A stretch of DNA of 64,000 bases from Parvularcula sp. LCG005 (lineage in GTDB: Bacteria; Pseudomonadota; Alphaproteobacteria; Caulobacterales; Parvularculaceae): NCBI RefSeq assembly GCF_032930845.1, contig NZ_CP136758.1, positions 1,627,001-1,691,000 of the forward strand. Direction: 5' to 3'. Within the stretch, counting starts at the first letter, position 1, and each line of letters begins with the position of its first letter. A program made the position numbers and the translations under genes. The notes under the pieces were generated by a model. It was not told the DNA's origin. It did no database searches and saw nothing but the letters and a program-made list of their open reading frames with translations. This document shows, in pieces, positions 1 to 8,147 of this stretch.

Positions 1-345
1 GAGCCCCTGCCCGACGATCACATCCTGACCAAATCCTTCTATCGCCTCGATGATCTTGTGGGACGCAATACGGGCGGGCCGGTCTGGGTCGAAGCTGTCA
101 CGGCCCTGCGGGAGAGTACTGACGGTGTGCCCTCCCTTGTTATCGGCGGGCGTGACTGGGCGTCGGCCTGGGCGGTCGATGCCAATGGCACGCCGCTTCG
201 TCCCTCCGGCGCCGGCGGCATCTATCAGCGCGAGATGGCGCTCAGGACCGGTATCAACATGGCGATGGTGGCGCTGACCGGAAACTACAAGGCGGATCAG
301 GTGCACGTGCAGGAACTCCTCGACCAGTTGGGGACCGGCCCATGA
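1..345 (+). CDS. DUF4159 domain protein, C-terminal part
   Basis: The reading frame is open from base 1, so the gene starts upstream of the window and only its last 114 residues are visible. The segment with VPSLVIGGRDWASAWAVD and the ending with REMALRTGINMAMVALTGNYKADQ resemble the C-terminal DUF4159 domain. That domain lies in large membrane proteins usually encoded after MoxR-type ATPase and DUF58 genes; those neighbours are outside the window. The stop overlaps the next start (ATGA at 342-345), so the two genes are translationally coupled. Function is unknown. The assignment rests on motif memory and gene context. Confidence 0.7.
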   Translation, partial: EPLPDDHILTKSFYRLDDLVGRNTGGPVWVEAVTALRESTDGVPSLVIGGRDWASAWAVDANGTPLRPSGAGGIYQREMALRTGINMAMVALTGNYKADQVHVQELLDQLGTGP

Positions 346-2411
346 GCACCACCATCGTCTTCAACCCGCTCCTGCCTGGCTATCTTCTGGCTGCGATGCT
401 GGCCATTGCTGTCATCGCCGCGCTGCTTCGTATCCGGCATTCGGTAGCGGGCGCGCTGTTGCGCCTGCTGACGATTGCGCTGATCGGCCTGTTCCTGTCC
501 GGCCCCGAGCAGCGCCAGACCGAGGGCGATGTCCTGCCGGATATCGCCGTCGTCATGGAGGACATGAGCCGCAGCACGACCTTTGGTGACCGGCGCGCCA
601 TCGTCACCGATGTCACTGACCGGCTTGTGCAGACACTTGAAAATCAGGGGCTCGATGTCCGCCGTGAACGCTTCGGTGACCGGCTGTCCACGGACCTCGA
701 TGATGCCCTGTCGACCCATCTGGCCGACGTCCCGCGTCGTCGTCTGTCGGCCGTCTTTGCGGTCACCGACGGCCAGATCCAAGGCGACCTTAGCCGTATA
801 TCGGATGGGCTGGACGTTCCGTTGCACAGTTTTATTACCGGCAATCCCGACACTGAAATCGACCGGCGGGTCGAGGTCGTCCGCGCCCCCCGCTTTGGCG
901 TGGTGGGCGAGACCGTGGAGTTGACGCTGCGCGTCACGTCTCTCAACGAAAGCGGGGAACTGCCCGCCACGCTGCTGGTGAACGGCGAGGTCTACTCGAC
1001 GCCCAACGTGCCGATCGGCGAGCCTATCACATTGTCCGTGGGCCTTCGGGAGCCTGGTGAAACCATCGTCGAACTGGATGTGGACCCGGCACCCGGTGAA
1101 CTGACGCGCCTGAACAATCGCGGTGTCGCGGCCCTGACCGCCGTCCGCGACCGGCTGCGTGTCCTGCTCGTGTCCGGCGAGCCCCATGCTGGTGAGCGGG
1201 TCTGGCGGAATATTCTGAAGAGCGACCCGGCGGTCGACCTTGTGCACTTCACGATCCTCAAGCCTGCCGAGAAGGCTGTGACCGCGCGGCGCGAAGACCT
1301 CAACCTAATCGAATTTCCGCATGAGGAGCTTTTCCTTGAAAAGCTGTCCTCTTTCGATGTTGTGATCTTCGACCGCTATACCTATCGCGGCGTCCTGCAG
1401 TCCTATGAGTTTGAGGAAATCGCCCGGTATGTGGAGCGGGGCGGCGCGGTGCTGATCGCCGCCGGTCCGGAGATGACCGAGCGGACGAGCCTCGCGAGCC
1501 GTCCGAACCTTGCCTACATTCTCCCGATCCTGCCGGCCGGTCAGGCCCGCGAGGGTGAATTCGTGCCCGCGCGGTCGACGCTGGGTGAGCGTCATCCCAT
1601 CACATCGGATCTTGAAGCCCCGGCAGAATGGGGCCGCTGGCTGCGCTATATTCCCGGCTTTGCCCGCGGTGGCGAGGTGCTGCTCGAAGCACCGGGCGGT
1701 GAGCCCCTGCTCGTGGTCGACCGGGTACAGCAGGGACGCATTGCCGTCCTCATGTCCGATCACGTCTGGCTCTGGGCGCGCGGTTTTGACGGCGGCGGAC
1801 CCCATCAGGAGATGCTGCGCCGACTGGTTCATTGGCTGATGCAGGAGCCAGAGCTTGAGGAAGAACATCTGAGCGGCGCTGTCTCCGCAGATGGCCAGCT
1901 GTCAGTCACCCGCCGGACGCTGGCCGATTCCGTCCTGCCCGTAACGATCGAAGATCCCGAGGGGGAGGTCCAGACCATCGGCCTGCTGCCCACCGGCCCC
2001 GGCCGGTTCACCGCCAGTCTGCCTGCGCCTGTGCCCGGTCTGTACCGTCTCTCGACGGCCTCTGCCGATGGCACGACACTCTACGCCTTGGCCACTTCAG
2101 GCGATGAGCCGGTGCGTGAGCTGGACGCTGTGGAAACCACGACGGAGGTGCTCGAGCCGGTGTCCAGCGCCACCGGCGGCGGCGTCTTTCTGATGCGCTC
2201 CCCGGCGGCGCGCTTGCCTGATCTGCGGCGCGTGTCAGCGGGTCGGGTGACCGCCAGCCAGACCATGGCAGGCCTCATCCGGCGCGATATAAAAGACGTG
2301 GAAGCCCTTAGAATCAAACCGCTTTTTCCTGCCTGGCTGTGGGCTTTCCTGATCGCCGGGTGCGCCCTTGGTGCATGGATTGCCGAGTCCCGCCCCGGCC
2401 GCGCGCGTTAA
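342..2411 (+). CDS. Membrane protein with VWA-like and amidotransferase-like domains
   Basis: This 689-residue protein has two N-terminal membrane segments (about residues 13-33 and 36-54) and one near the C-terminus (about 665-682). Between them a von Willebrand A-like domain keeps a MIDAS-type DxSxS (D74, S76, S78) and a TDG loop (142-144), so it may bind a metal ion. A central region (about 270-400, with VVIFDRY and RGGAVLIAAGPE) looks like the class-I glutamine amidotransferase-like fold seen in these proteins, but no catalytic Cys is obvious. It follows the DUF4159 gene with a 4-base overlap. A role in envelope assembly is inferred from context only. Confidence 0.7.
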   Translation: MSTTIVFNPLLPGYLLAAMLAIAVIAALLRIRHSVAGALLRLLTIALIGLFLSGPEQRQTEGDVLPDIAVVMEDMSRSTTFGDRRAIVTDVTDRLVQTLENQGLDVRRERFGDRLSTDLDDALSTHLADVPRRRLSAVFAVTDGQIQGDLSRISDGLDVPLHSFITGNPDTEIDRRVEVVRAPRFGVVGETVELTLRVTSLNESGELPATLLVNGEVYSTPNVPIGEPITLSVGLREPGETIVELDVDPAPGELTRLNNRGVAALTAVRDRLRVLLVSGEPHAGERVWRNILKSDPAVDLVHFTILKPAEKAVTARREDLNLIEFPHEELFLEKLSSFDVVIFDRYTYRGVLQSYEFEEIARYVERGGAVLIAAGPEMTERTSLASRPNLAYILPILPAGQAREGEFVPARSTLGERHPITSDLEAPAEWGRWLRYIPGFARGGEVLLEAPGGEPLLVVDRVQQGRIAVLMSDHVWLWARGFDGGGPHQEMLRRLVHWLMQEPELEEEHLSGAVSADGQLSVTRRTLADSVLPVTIEDPEGEVQTIGLLPTGPGRFTASLPAPVPGLYRLSTASADGTTLYALATSGDEPVRELDAVETTTEVLEPVSSATGGGVFLMRSPAARLPDLRRVSAGRVTASQTMAGLIRRDIKDVEALRIKPLFPAWLWAFLIAGCALGAWIAESRPGRAR

Positions 2412-2479
2412 CGGCTGATTAGCGCGCCTGTGCAAACACAGCATCCGGGTACGGGTGGTTTGCTACAGGGAAGCATTGC

Positions 2480-3079
2480 ATGGTTTTCGCAAGCCGAGGA
2501 TCCAGATCCTCAACAGACACTAAAGTTGAACCGAGCTCGATCGCCCGTGCCCTGCGTCAGGCACCCCGGGATAATGTCAAAGGCACCGATCCGTGCCTTG
2601 ATGGCATGGTCGAGGCGATTGAAACCCTGTCTGTTGTTGTCAGCACGCTGAGCGATCTGCGTGCGCAACTGGGCAAAATGGCGGAAACCTCCATTGCCGC
2701 GTCGGCCGAGCCGGACCTTGGTCTGCGCGCGCTAATGGCCGAAGACTTCGATGATCTGCGTGACCAGTATGACCGTCTACTGGCGGACATGCCCGATCCT
2801 GTCAAAGGATTGCTGACCGCGCCGGGCGAGCCGATCCGCGTCGCGCTCAAAACCGGCGGACAGTATTTCATTGCCCCCTTTATCGCCAATCCCGGCGAAA
2901 TCGGCCTGAACGTGGCGCCGCCCAATGGCGCATTTGCCTCGCATCGTGAGGTCGCGACAACGCTCCGATCGCTGGATGATGCCTTCGCCAAGGTCGATGA
3001 GGCGATCCAGACCTTCAAGAAAGATCGGGCATTCATCAAGCAGCGCATTGACAGGTTGCAGCTGCACCCCAAAGACTAG
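2480..3079 (+). CDS. Hypothetical protein, helical, 199 residues
   Basis: I do not recognise this protein. It has no signal peptide or membrane segment. The composition suggests mainly alpha-helix: residues about 42-70 (MVEAIETLSVVVSTLSDLRA and on) and the last 40 residues could form coiled coils. An ATG start with an AGGGA motif about 10 bases upstream is reasonable. The gene lies 68 bases after the VWA membrane protein and 35 bases before a small lipoprotein gene, all on the same strand, so it may share their transcript. Confidence 0.6.
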   Translation: MVFASRGSRSSTDTKVEPSSIARALRQAPRDNVKGTDPCLDGMVEAIETLSVVVSTLSDLRAQLGKMAETSIAASAEPDLGLRALMAEDFDDLRDQYDRLLADMPDPVKGLLTAPGEPIRVALKTGGQYFIAPFIANPGEIGLNVAPPNGAFASHREVATTLRSLDDAFAKVDEAIQTFKKDRAFIKQRIDRLQLHPKD

Positions 3080-3114
3080 AACCCTGCCCCGTATGGTGGG
3101 CTGGAGCCTCTGTC

Positions 3115-3327
3115 GTGAAGCCGAAACTGATCCTCATCTCTCTTCTGGCCAGCCTGTTCGTGCTGCCCGGCTGCGTCGCCGTCAGCGCCGCGCGCCTGAC
3201 CGGTGACGTGGTCGAAGGGGCCGCCAATGTGACGATTGGGACGGTCAAGACGACCGGCAAGGTGGCTGGGGCGGTCCTGCCCGGCGGCGGCGACAAGGAC
3301 GAAAAAGAGAACAAGAAAAAGCGGTAG
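3115..3327 (+). CDS. Small lipoprotein
   Basis: The 70-residue product starts with a basic, then hydrophobic stretch ending in a lipobox (LPGC, Cys at residue 20), so it should be lipidated and anchored in the envelope. The mature part is short, glycine- and threonine-rich, and ends in a charged tail (DKDEKENKKKR). It uses a GTG start. Its TAG stop shares one base with the GTG start of xerC, so the two are probably co-translated. No function can be assigned. Confidence 0.7.
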   Translation: MKPKLILISLLASLFVLPGCVAVSAARLTGDVVEGAANVTIGTVKTTGKVAGAVLPGGGDKDEKENKKKR

Positions 3328-4268
3328 TGACGGACGACGCCCACCATCTCGACAGCTGGCGCCAGCGTTTCATGCGCACCCTGATCGATGAGCGGCGCCT
3401 CAGCCCCCATACCGTCCGGAATTATCAGCATACGCTCGATGAATTCAGCGCCTTTCTGAAAGCGCATACCGATGCCCGACCGACCCTGCAGACCCTGGGC
3501 CAGCTGAAGACCGCGGATTTCCGGGCGTTCCTGGCCCATCGGCGCAAGGATGGCGTGGGCATCGCCACGGTCCGGCTCGACCTCTCGGCGCTTCGGACCT
3601 TCTATCGCTATCTCTGGCGCGAAGCCGGTGTCTCCATGGCACCGCTGAGCGCGCTCAAATCCCCCAAACTGCCAAAACGCCTGCCCCGACCCGTCCCGGC
3701 CGTGGCCGCTGGCAAGCTGTCCTCCGGCGCGGCACGTATTGAGCGCGCTGCTCCTTGGCAGCAGGCGCGGGACCAGGCGCTTTTCTGTCTTCTCTATGGC
3801 GCTGGATTGCGGATTGCTGAAGCCCTTGATCTGGATCGCGACGACGTGCCCCCGCCGGGTCAGCCACTGCGGGTCCTCGGCAAGGGCGGCAAGACCCGCG
3901 ACGTGCCACTCCTCCCGGCGGTCACCGATACGCTCCAGGCCTATCTGACCGCACTGGATGACAGCCCCCTCCAGCTGAACGACGGACCGGATGCACCGCT
4001 CTTTGTCGGTGCGCGCGGCGGCCGATTATCCGCAGGCGTCGCCCAGAAGACCATGCGCCAGTTACGGCCCGCGCTGGGGCTCGACGACACCGCAACGCCC
4101 CATGCCCTGCGCCACGCCTTCGCTACGCATCTGTTGAGCGCCGGTGCTGATCTGCGCGCCATTCAGGAATTGATGGGCCACGCCTCCCTGGCGTCGACCC
4201 AGCGCTATACGGATGTTGAAACTGAGCGCCTGCTGCAGGCACACGCTGCGGCCCACCCGCGCCGCTGA
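3327..4268 (+). CDS. xerC: Tyrosine recombinase XerC
   Basis: The 313-residue protein has the Xer layout: a SAM-like N-terminal core-binding domain (about 10-100) and a C-terminal catalytic domain. The tyrosine-recombinase residues are all present: R162 (GAGLRIAEAL), the hairpin lysine in GKGGK (186), H259 and R262 (PHALRHAF), H285 (MGHAS) and nucleophile Y294 (QRYTDV). XerC acts with XerD at dif to resolve chromosome dimers. It has no phage or integron neighbours, so a housekeeping role is likely. The stop abuts that of the convergent cation-efflux gene. Confidence 0.9.
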   Translation: MTDDAHHLDSWRQRFMRTLIDERRLSPHTVRNYQHTLDEFSAFLKAHTDARPTLQTLGQLKTADFRAFLAHRRKDGVGIATVRLDLSALRTFYRYLWREAGVSMAPLSALKSPKLPKRLPRPVPAVAAGKLSSGAARIERAAPWQQARDQALFCLLYGAGLRIAEALDLDRDDVPPPGQPLRVLGKGGKTRDVPLLPAVTDTLQAYLTALDDSPLQLNDGPDAPLFVGARGGRLSAGVAQKTMRQLRPALGLDDTATPHALRHAFATHLLSAGADLRAIQELMGHASLASTQRYTDVETERLLQAHAAAHPRR

Positions 4269-5222
4269 TCAGCCTGCGCTGGCCGCGGGCGTGACGGTCA
4301 GGCGCTGCCCATAGACATCATGCGGTTCCACATGCCCGTGCGGGTCAGCGTGCAGGATGACATCGGCACCGGGGAACGCCATCAGCAGCTTTGCTTCCAG
4401 GCGATCACTGATCTTGTGCGCCACCCGCAGGCTGAGATCGGGATCAAGCTCAACATGCATCTGGATGTACCGCACATTGCCCGCTTGGCGCGTCCGAAGG
4501 GCGTGCGCGCCCTGCACATCGGGGTCGCCCTGAACGATTTCCTGAATGCGCTGTCGTTCATCCGCGTCCAGTTCTTCATCCATCAATTGCGGCAGGGCCC
4601 GGCGGCCAATGTCGATCACCGAGTAACCAAGGAAGAGCGCAGCGGCGAGACCGGCCGCACCATCCGCCCACAGAATGCCGAAGTTGGCGCTGAGGATGAC
4701 AGCCAGCAGGATCCCTGCATTGCCGAGGAAGTCGCCTACATAGTGCGCACGATCACTCTCGGTCGCCATCGAGGCCGACTGCCGAACGGCGTAGGTCTGC
4801 ACCGATACGAGAATCGCCGTCAGCACGATAGAGACGATCATGACAGCCTTCGCCGCACCGGCCTGCTGGATCGGCTCAGGGTTCATTACCGCTTGGACCG
4901 CTTCGATAAAGACAAACACCGCCACGCCCGTCAGCAGGACAAGCTGCACCAAGCTGGAGATGGCTTCCGCTTTCCCGTGACCGAACCGGTGATTGTGGTC
5001 GGGGGGCTGCGCCGCCATCCGCACCCCGAAAAAGGCGATGACGCTGGCCACAAGATCAAGAAGGCTATCCGCCAGCGACCCCAGAATGGCGACCGAACCG
5101 CTTTCGATCCACACAATTCCCTTGATCACCGCCAAGGTGGCAGCGACGCCCACGGACAGTGTGGTGGCGATCTGCGGCCAGCGGGAAGTGCCATGGCGGG
5201 TGGTGTTGAAACTGCCGTGCAT
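4269..5222 (-). CDS. Cation diffusion facilitator (FieF-like metal efflux)
   Basis: This is a CDF-family antiporter that should export divalent metals (Zn, Fe, Co or Cd) in exchange for protons. It keeps the site-A residues (LADSLLD in TM2 and HYVGD in TM5), the site-B residues DxxHxxxH (DHNHRFGH), and a cytoplasmic domain after about residue 190 (ELDADERQRIQEIV). An ATG at 5222 gives a normal N-terminus; an in-frame start at 5273 would add 17 residues that do not look like this family. Substrate cannot be decided from the sequence. Confidence 0.88.
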   Translation of the reverse strand: MHGSFNTTRHGTSRWPQIATTLSVGVAATLAVIKGIVWIESGSVAILGSLADSLLDLVASVIAFFGVRMAAQPPDHNHRFGHGKAEAISSLVQLVLLTGVAVFVFIEAVQAVMNPEPIQQAGAAKAVMIVSIVLTAILVSVQTYAVRQSASMATESDRAHYVGDFLGNAGILLAVILSANFGILWADGAAGLAAALFLGYSVIDIGRRALPQLMDEELDADERQRIQEIVQGDPDVQGAHALRTRQAGNVRYIQMHVELDPDLSLRVAHKISDRLEAKLLMAFPGADVILHADPHGHVEPHDVYGQRLTVTPAASAG

Positions 5223-5278
5223 GACGATGAAGTAAGCCGCCCGCCCCTGCAGGTCAAAGCTTATTGGTCGCACTGAAA

Positions 5279-5312
5279 CGCAGAAGCATTCGCGTTTTCA
5301 AGCGCTTCTGCG
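5279..5312 (-). terminator. Hairpin after ispA, weak terminator
   Basis: A perfect 9-base stem (CGCAGAAGC at 5279-5287 with GCTTCTGCG at 5304-5312) encloses a 16-base loop, immediately after the ispA stop. Read on the minus strand it is followed by only TTTC, so it is a poor intrinsic terminator. It lies between ispA and the cation-efflux gene and may reduce read-through. Confidence 0.45.
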
Positions 5313-5318
5313 AGGCGA

Positions 5319-6203
5319 TCAGGCCGTCCGAGCGGAGAGATCCTCGGCCAGGGCGGCCAGCACCTCCGCGCGATCACCAAAAGGCGCCAGTGCCGTCTTG
5401 GCCGCGACGGTCAGATCCGCAACCCGCGCCCGCGCGCCCTCAAGCCCGAGCAGAGACACGAAGGTTGCCTTGCCCGCGGCCTCGTCGGCGCCTGCCGGCT
5501 TGCCCAGGGTGGCCGCGTCCTGGGTCACATCGAGAATGTCATCGACGATCTGGAATGCAAGACCGATTGCCGCAGCATAGTCTTTCAGGGCCTGTCGGGC
5601 TGCCGGATCGGCGCCACCGACAATGCCGCCCATTTCAGCAGCAGCGACGATCAGCGCCCCTGTCTTGCGCCGCTGAATGCCGATGATCTCATCCTCGTCG
5701 AGGCCGACCGGATAGAGGTCCATCATCTGACCGCCGACCATGCCCGCGGAGCCAGCGGCCCGCGACAGGACCTGTACCAGCGTGGTGGCCGTTTCCGGCG
5801 CATAGGCGCCATCGGTCAGAACCGTGAAGGCATCGGTGAGCAGCGCATCGCCGACCAGCACCGCAATCGCCTCATCATACGCCTTGTGCACAGAAGGCTG
5901 TCCGCGCCGCAGATCCGCGTCATCCATGGCCGGCAGATCGTCATGGACAAGGCTGTAACTGTGGACCATCTCGATGGCGCAGGCAGCGGGCATGGCCGCC
6001 TCCATGCTCGCGCCGGTGAGGATCGCCCCTTCTATGACGAGGAACGGGCGCAGGCGTTTGCCGCCGCCCAGCGCGCCGTGGCGCGATGCCTCCTGCAGCC
6101 GGATCAGCGCCGGGTCATCCAGCGGTACGGACAGGATCGAGGTGAGAGCATCATCAACCGCGGCAGCACGGTTAATAATCTTTTCTTTGAGAGTTTCGGC
6201 CAT
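5319..6203 (-). CDS. ispA: Farnesyl (polyprenyl) diphosphate synthase
   Basis: This enzyme condenses isopentenyl diphosphate with allylic diphosphates to make farnesyl (C15) diphosphate, feeding quinone, undecaprenyl and hopanoid synthesis. Both aspartate-rich motifs are present: the first as DDLPAMDD (the bacterial DDx4D form) and the second as VDDILD. The start at 6203 (MAETLKEK) gives 294 residues, normal for IspA; the longer frame to 6284 adds an unlike N-terminus. xseB and dxs, its usual neighbours, are absent here. Exact chain length is inferred from family resemblance. Confidence 0.88.
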   Translation of the reverse strand: MAETLKEKIINRAAAVDDALTSILSVPLDDPALIRLQEASRHGALGGGKRLRPFLVIEGAILTGASMEAAMPAACAIEMVHSYSLVHDDLPAMDDADLRRGQPSVHKAYDEAIAVLVGDALLTDAFTVLTDGAYAPETATTLVQVLSRAAGSAGMVGGQMMDLYPVGLDEDEIIGIQRRKTGALIVAAAEMGGIVGGADPAARQALKDYAAAIGLAFQIVDDILDVTQDAATLGKPAGADEAAGKATFVSLLGLEGARARVADLTVAAKTALAPFGDRAEVLAALAEDLSARTA

Positions 6204-6299
6204 AACGGAATGGTGCTTCTGCGGGATCGGTGTGCCCGTCAAGGACCATCTGCCCGCTTTGTCATGAAGCGTGGGGTGGGCCATCTGTTATGGGACCCT

Positions 6300-8147
6300 A
6301 TGTTCGAGTTCGTGCGGTATTTCTTCCTGTCGTTTGCGGTTGCTCTTGTGACCGCGGCCCTGCCTCAGGCGGCGGCAGCCCGTGATCTCAAGCTTGAGAC
6401 ACGGATCGAGGGACTGTCCGATGGCGACCTGCGCAAGGAGATGCGCGCCGTCTCCGGTCTAGCGCAGAAACCCGACGGTTTTTCCTCGCTAGCGCCGATC
6501 CGGCGGCAGGCGGAAGCCGATGCCGGCCTCATCATGCAGGCGCTCCTGTCCAAGGGATATTACGCCGCGACCGTCTCGCCGGATGTCTCGCGCGAAGAAC
6601 TGAACGTCATCGTCACATTCACGGTCGACCGCGGTCCGCTGTTCAAGATCACCGACTATCAGATCCGCTACGAGGACGAGATCAGCGCCGACCGGCCCCA
6701 GACCCTGAACGCTGCCGATATCCGGCCGCGCCAGGTCCCCACCGGCGATGCACTCGAATCCATCGAACAGCGTCTGCTTCAATATCTCTGGAACAATGGT
6801 TTCCCGGCCGCAGAGTCCCTGGGTCGTCATGTCGACGCGAAGTTCGAGACCGGCGAAGCTGTCGCCGTTTTCCCCGTGCGGACCGGACCTCTTTCCTATT
6901 TCGGCGACATCCGTGTTGCGGGCACGGAGAGGGTCGCCGCGACATATGTCTCCAAGCTGCGGCCGTTCAAGCGCGGTGATATTTACCAGCGTGAGGATGT
7001 CGATGAATATCGGACACTCATCGCCGAGACCGGCCTGTTCTCGGAAATCACGATTGAACCGGCCCCGCCCCTGGCCGACGGGATCACCGACCTGATCGTC
7101 ACTGTGCAGGAGCGCAAGCATCGCACGGTGGGCACCGGCCTCTCCTTCGGCACCGATGTCGGGGTCGGCGCGAACGTGTTCTGGGAACACCGCAACCTGC
7201 TGGGCAAGGGCGAACGGCTCTATGCGGAGCTCGATTTTGCCGGACCCAAACAGGGGGCCGAGCTGACCTTCACCAAGCCATTGCCCCTCCTGCCCGGCAA
7301 CTGGAACACCTCCCTGCTGCTCGAGAATGAGGACACGGACGCCTTCTCGGCCAAGACATCGACGCTGGGCTTCGGGATCACGCAATATCGCTGGAATCGC
7401 GACCTCGAACTGTCAGCTGGCATCCAATATCAGTACTCTGACATTCTCGACAATGACGGGACCAAATCGACATTCTCGTCTGCGTCATTGCCGCTTTCCG
7501 CGATCTACAATAACGAGAACGATCCGCTCAACCCGACATCCGGCTATCGGGCGCGTCTGCTCGTCACCCCGTTTTTTGGCGATGTGCAGTTCAACAAGGT
7601 GCAGATCGGCGGCGCCAGCCGGATCGGTTTTGGTCCGCGCGACAAGTTCATGCTTGCCGGACGCGCGACCCTGGGCGCCAGCTACGGGGCCAGTCGTACA
7701 GACATTCCGGCGACGGAGCGGTTCTATGCAGGTGGCGGCGGCTCGGTCCGCGGCTACGGGTATCAGGAGGTCGGACCGCTTGACGACAAGGGGGCACCGC
7801 TTGGCGGGGCGTCCCTGTCGGAGATCAATGTCGAGGCGCGGGCGCTCGTGCGCGAGAACATTCAGATCGCCGCCTTCGTCGATGCGGGCAGTGTCTATGC
7901 CAGCGAAACCCCGGACTTCTCCGGCGACTTTCTGATCGGTGCGGGCCTTGGCGTCCGCTACTTCACGCCGATCGGTCCGCTCCGGCTCGACATCGCAACA
8001 CCGCTGACGCCGCGTGATCCCATCCGCGTGCAGCGCACCGGTGAGGACGGCATGCCAGAATTCAATGAGGACGGCTCACCGGCACTCACCACGGCGTTTC
8101 GGGATGACCCCATCCACGTCTACATCGCATTGGGGCAGCCGTTCTGA
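6300..8147 (+). CDS. tamA: TamA-type outer-membrane assembly barrel
   Basis: A BamA-superfamily protein of 615 residues. An N-terminal signal peptide (about 1-27, ending LPQAAAA) is followed by POTRA repeats (about 30-250) and a C-terminal beta-barrel. The barrel carries the glycine-rich GGGSVRGYGYQE motif of this superfamily (about 478-489) and ends in the aromatic GQPF. The start at 6300 is chosen because it begins the signal peptide; an ATG at 6264 and longer frames would bury it. The next gene is tamB, overlapping by one base, which identifies it as TamA rather than BamA. The pair inserts outer-membrane proteins and moves lipids between membranes. Confidence 0.9.
   Translation: MFEFVRYFFLSFAVALVTAALPQAAAARDLKLETRIEGLSDGDLRKEMRAVSGLAQKPDGFSSLAPIRRQAEADAGLIMQALLSKGYYAATVSPDVSREELNVIVTFTVDRGPLFKITDYQIRYEDEISADRPQTLNAADIRPRQVPTGDALESIEQRLLQYLWNNGFPAAESLGRHVDAKFETGEAVAVFPVRTGPLSYFGDIRVAGTERVAATYVSKLRPFKRGDIYQREDVDEYRTLIAETGLFSEITIEPAPPLADGITDLIVTVQERKHRTVGTGLSFGTDVGVGANVFWEHRNLLGKGERLYAELDFAGPKQGAELTFTKPLPLLPGNWNTSLLLENEDTDAFSAKTSTLGFGITQYRWNRDLELSAGIQYQYSDILDNDGTKSTFSSASLPLSAIYNNENDPLNPTSGYRARLLVTPFFGDVQFNKVQIGGASRIGFGPRDKFMLAGRATLGASYGASRTDIPATERFYAGGGGSVRGYGYQEVGPLDDKGAPLGGASLSEINVEARALVRENIQIAAFVDAGSVYASETPDFSGDFLIGAGLGVRYFTPIGPLRLDIATPLTPRDPIRVQRTGEDGMPEFNEDGSPALTTAFRDDPIHVYIALGQPF

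Noticed and set aside
3327-4268. Integrase of a mobile element
   Set aside because: The protein has XerC length and motifs, and no phage genes, attachment repeats or tRNA lie nearby.
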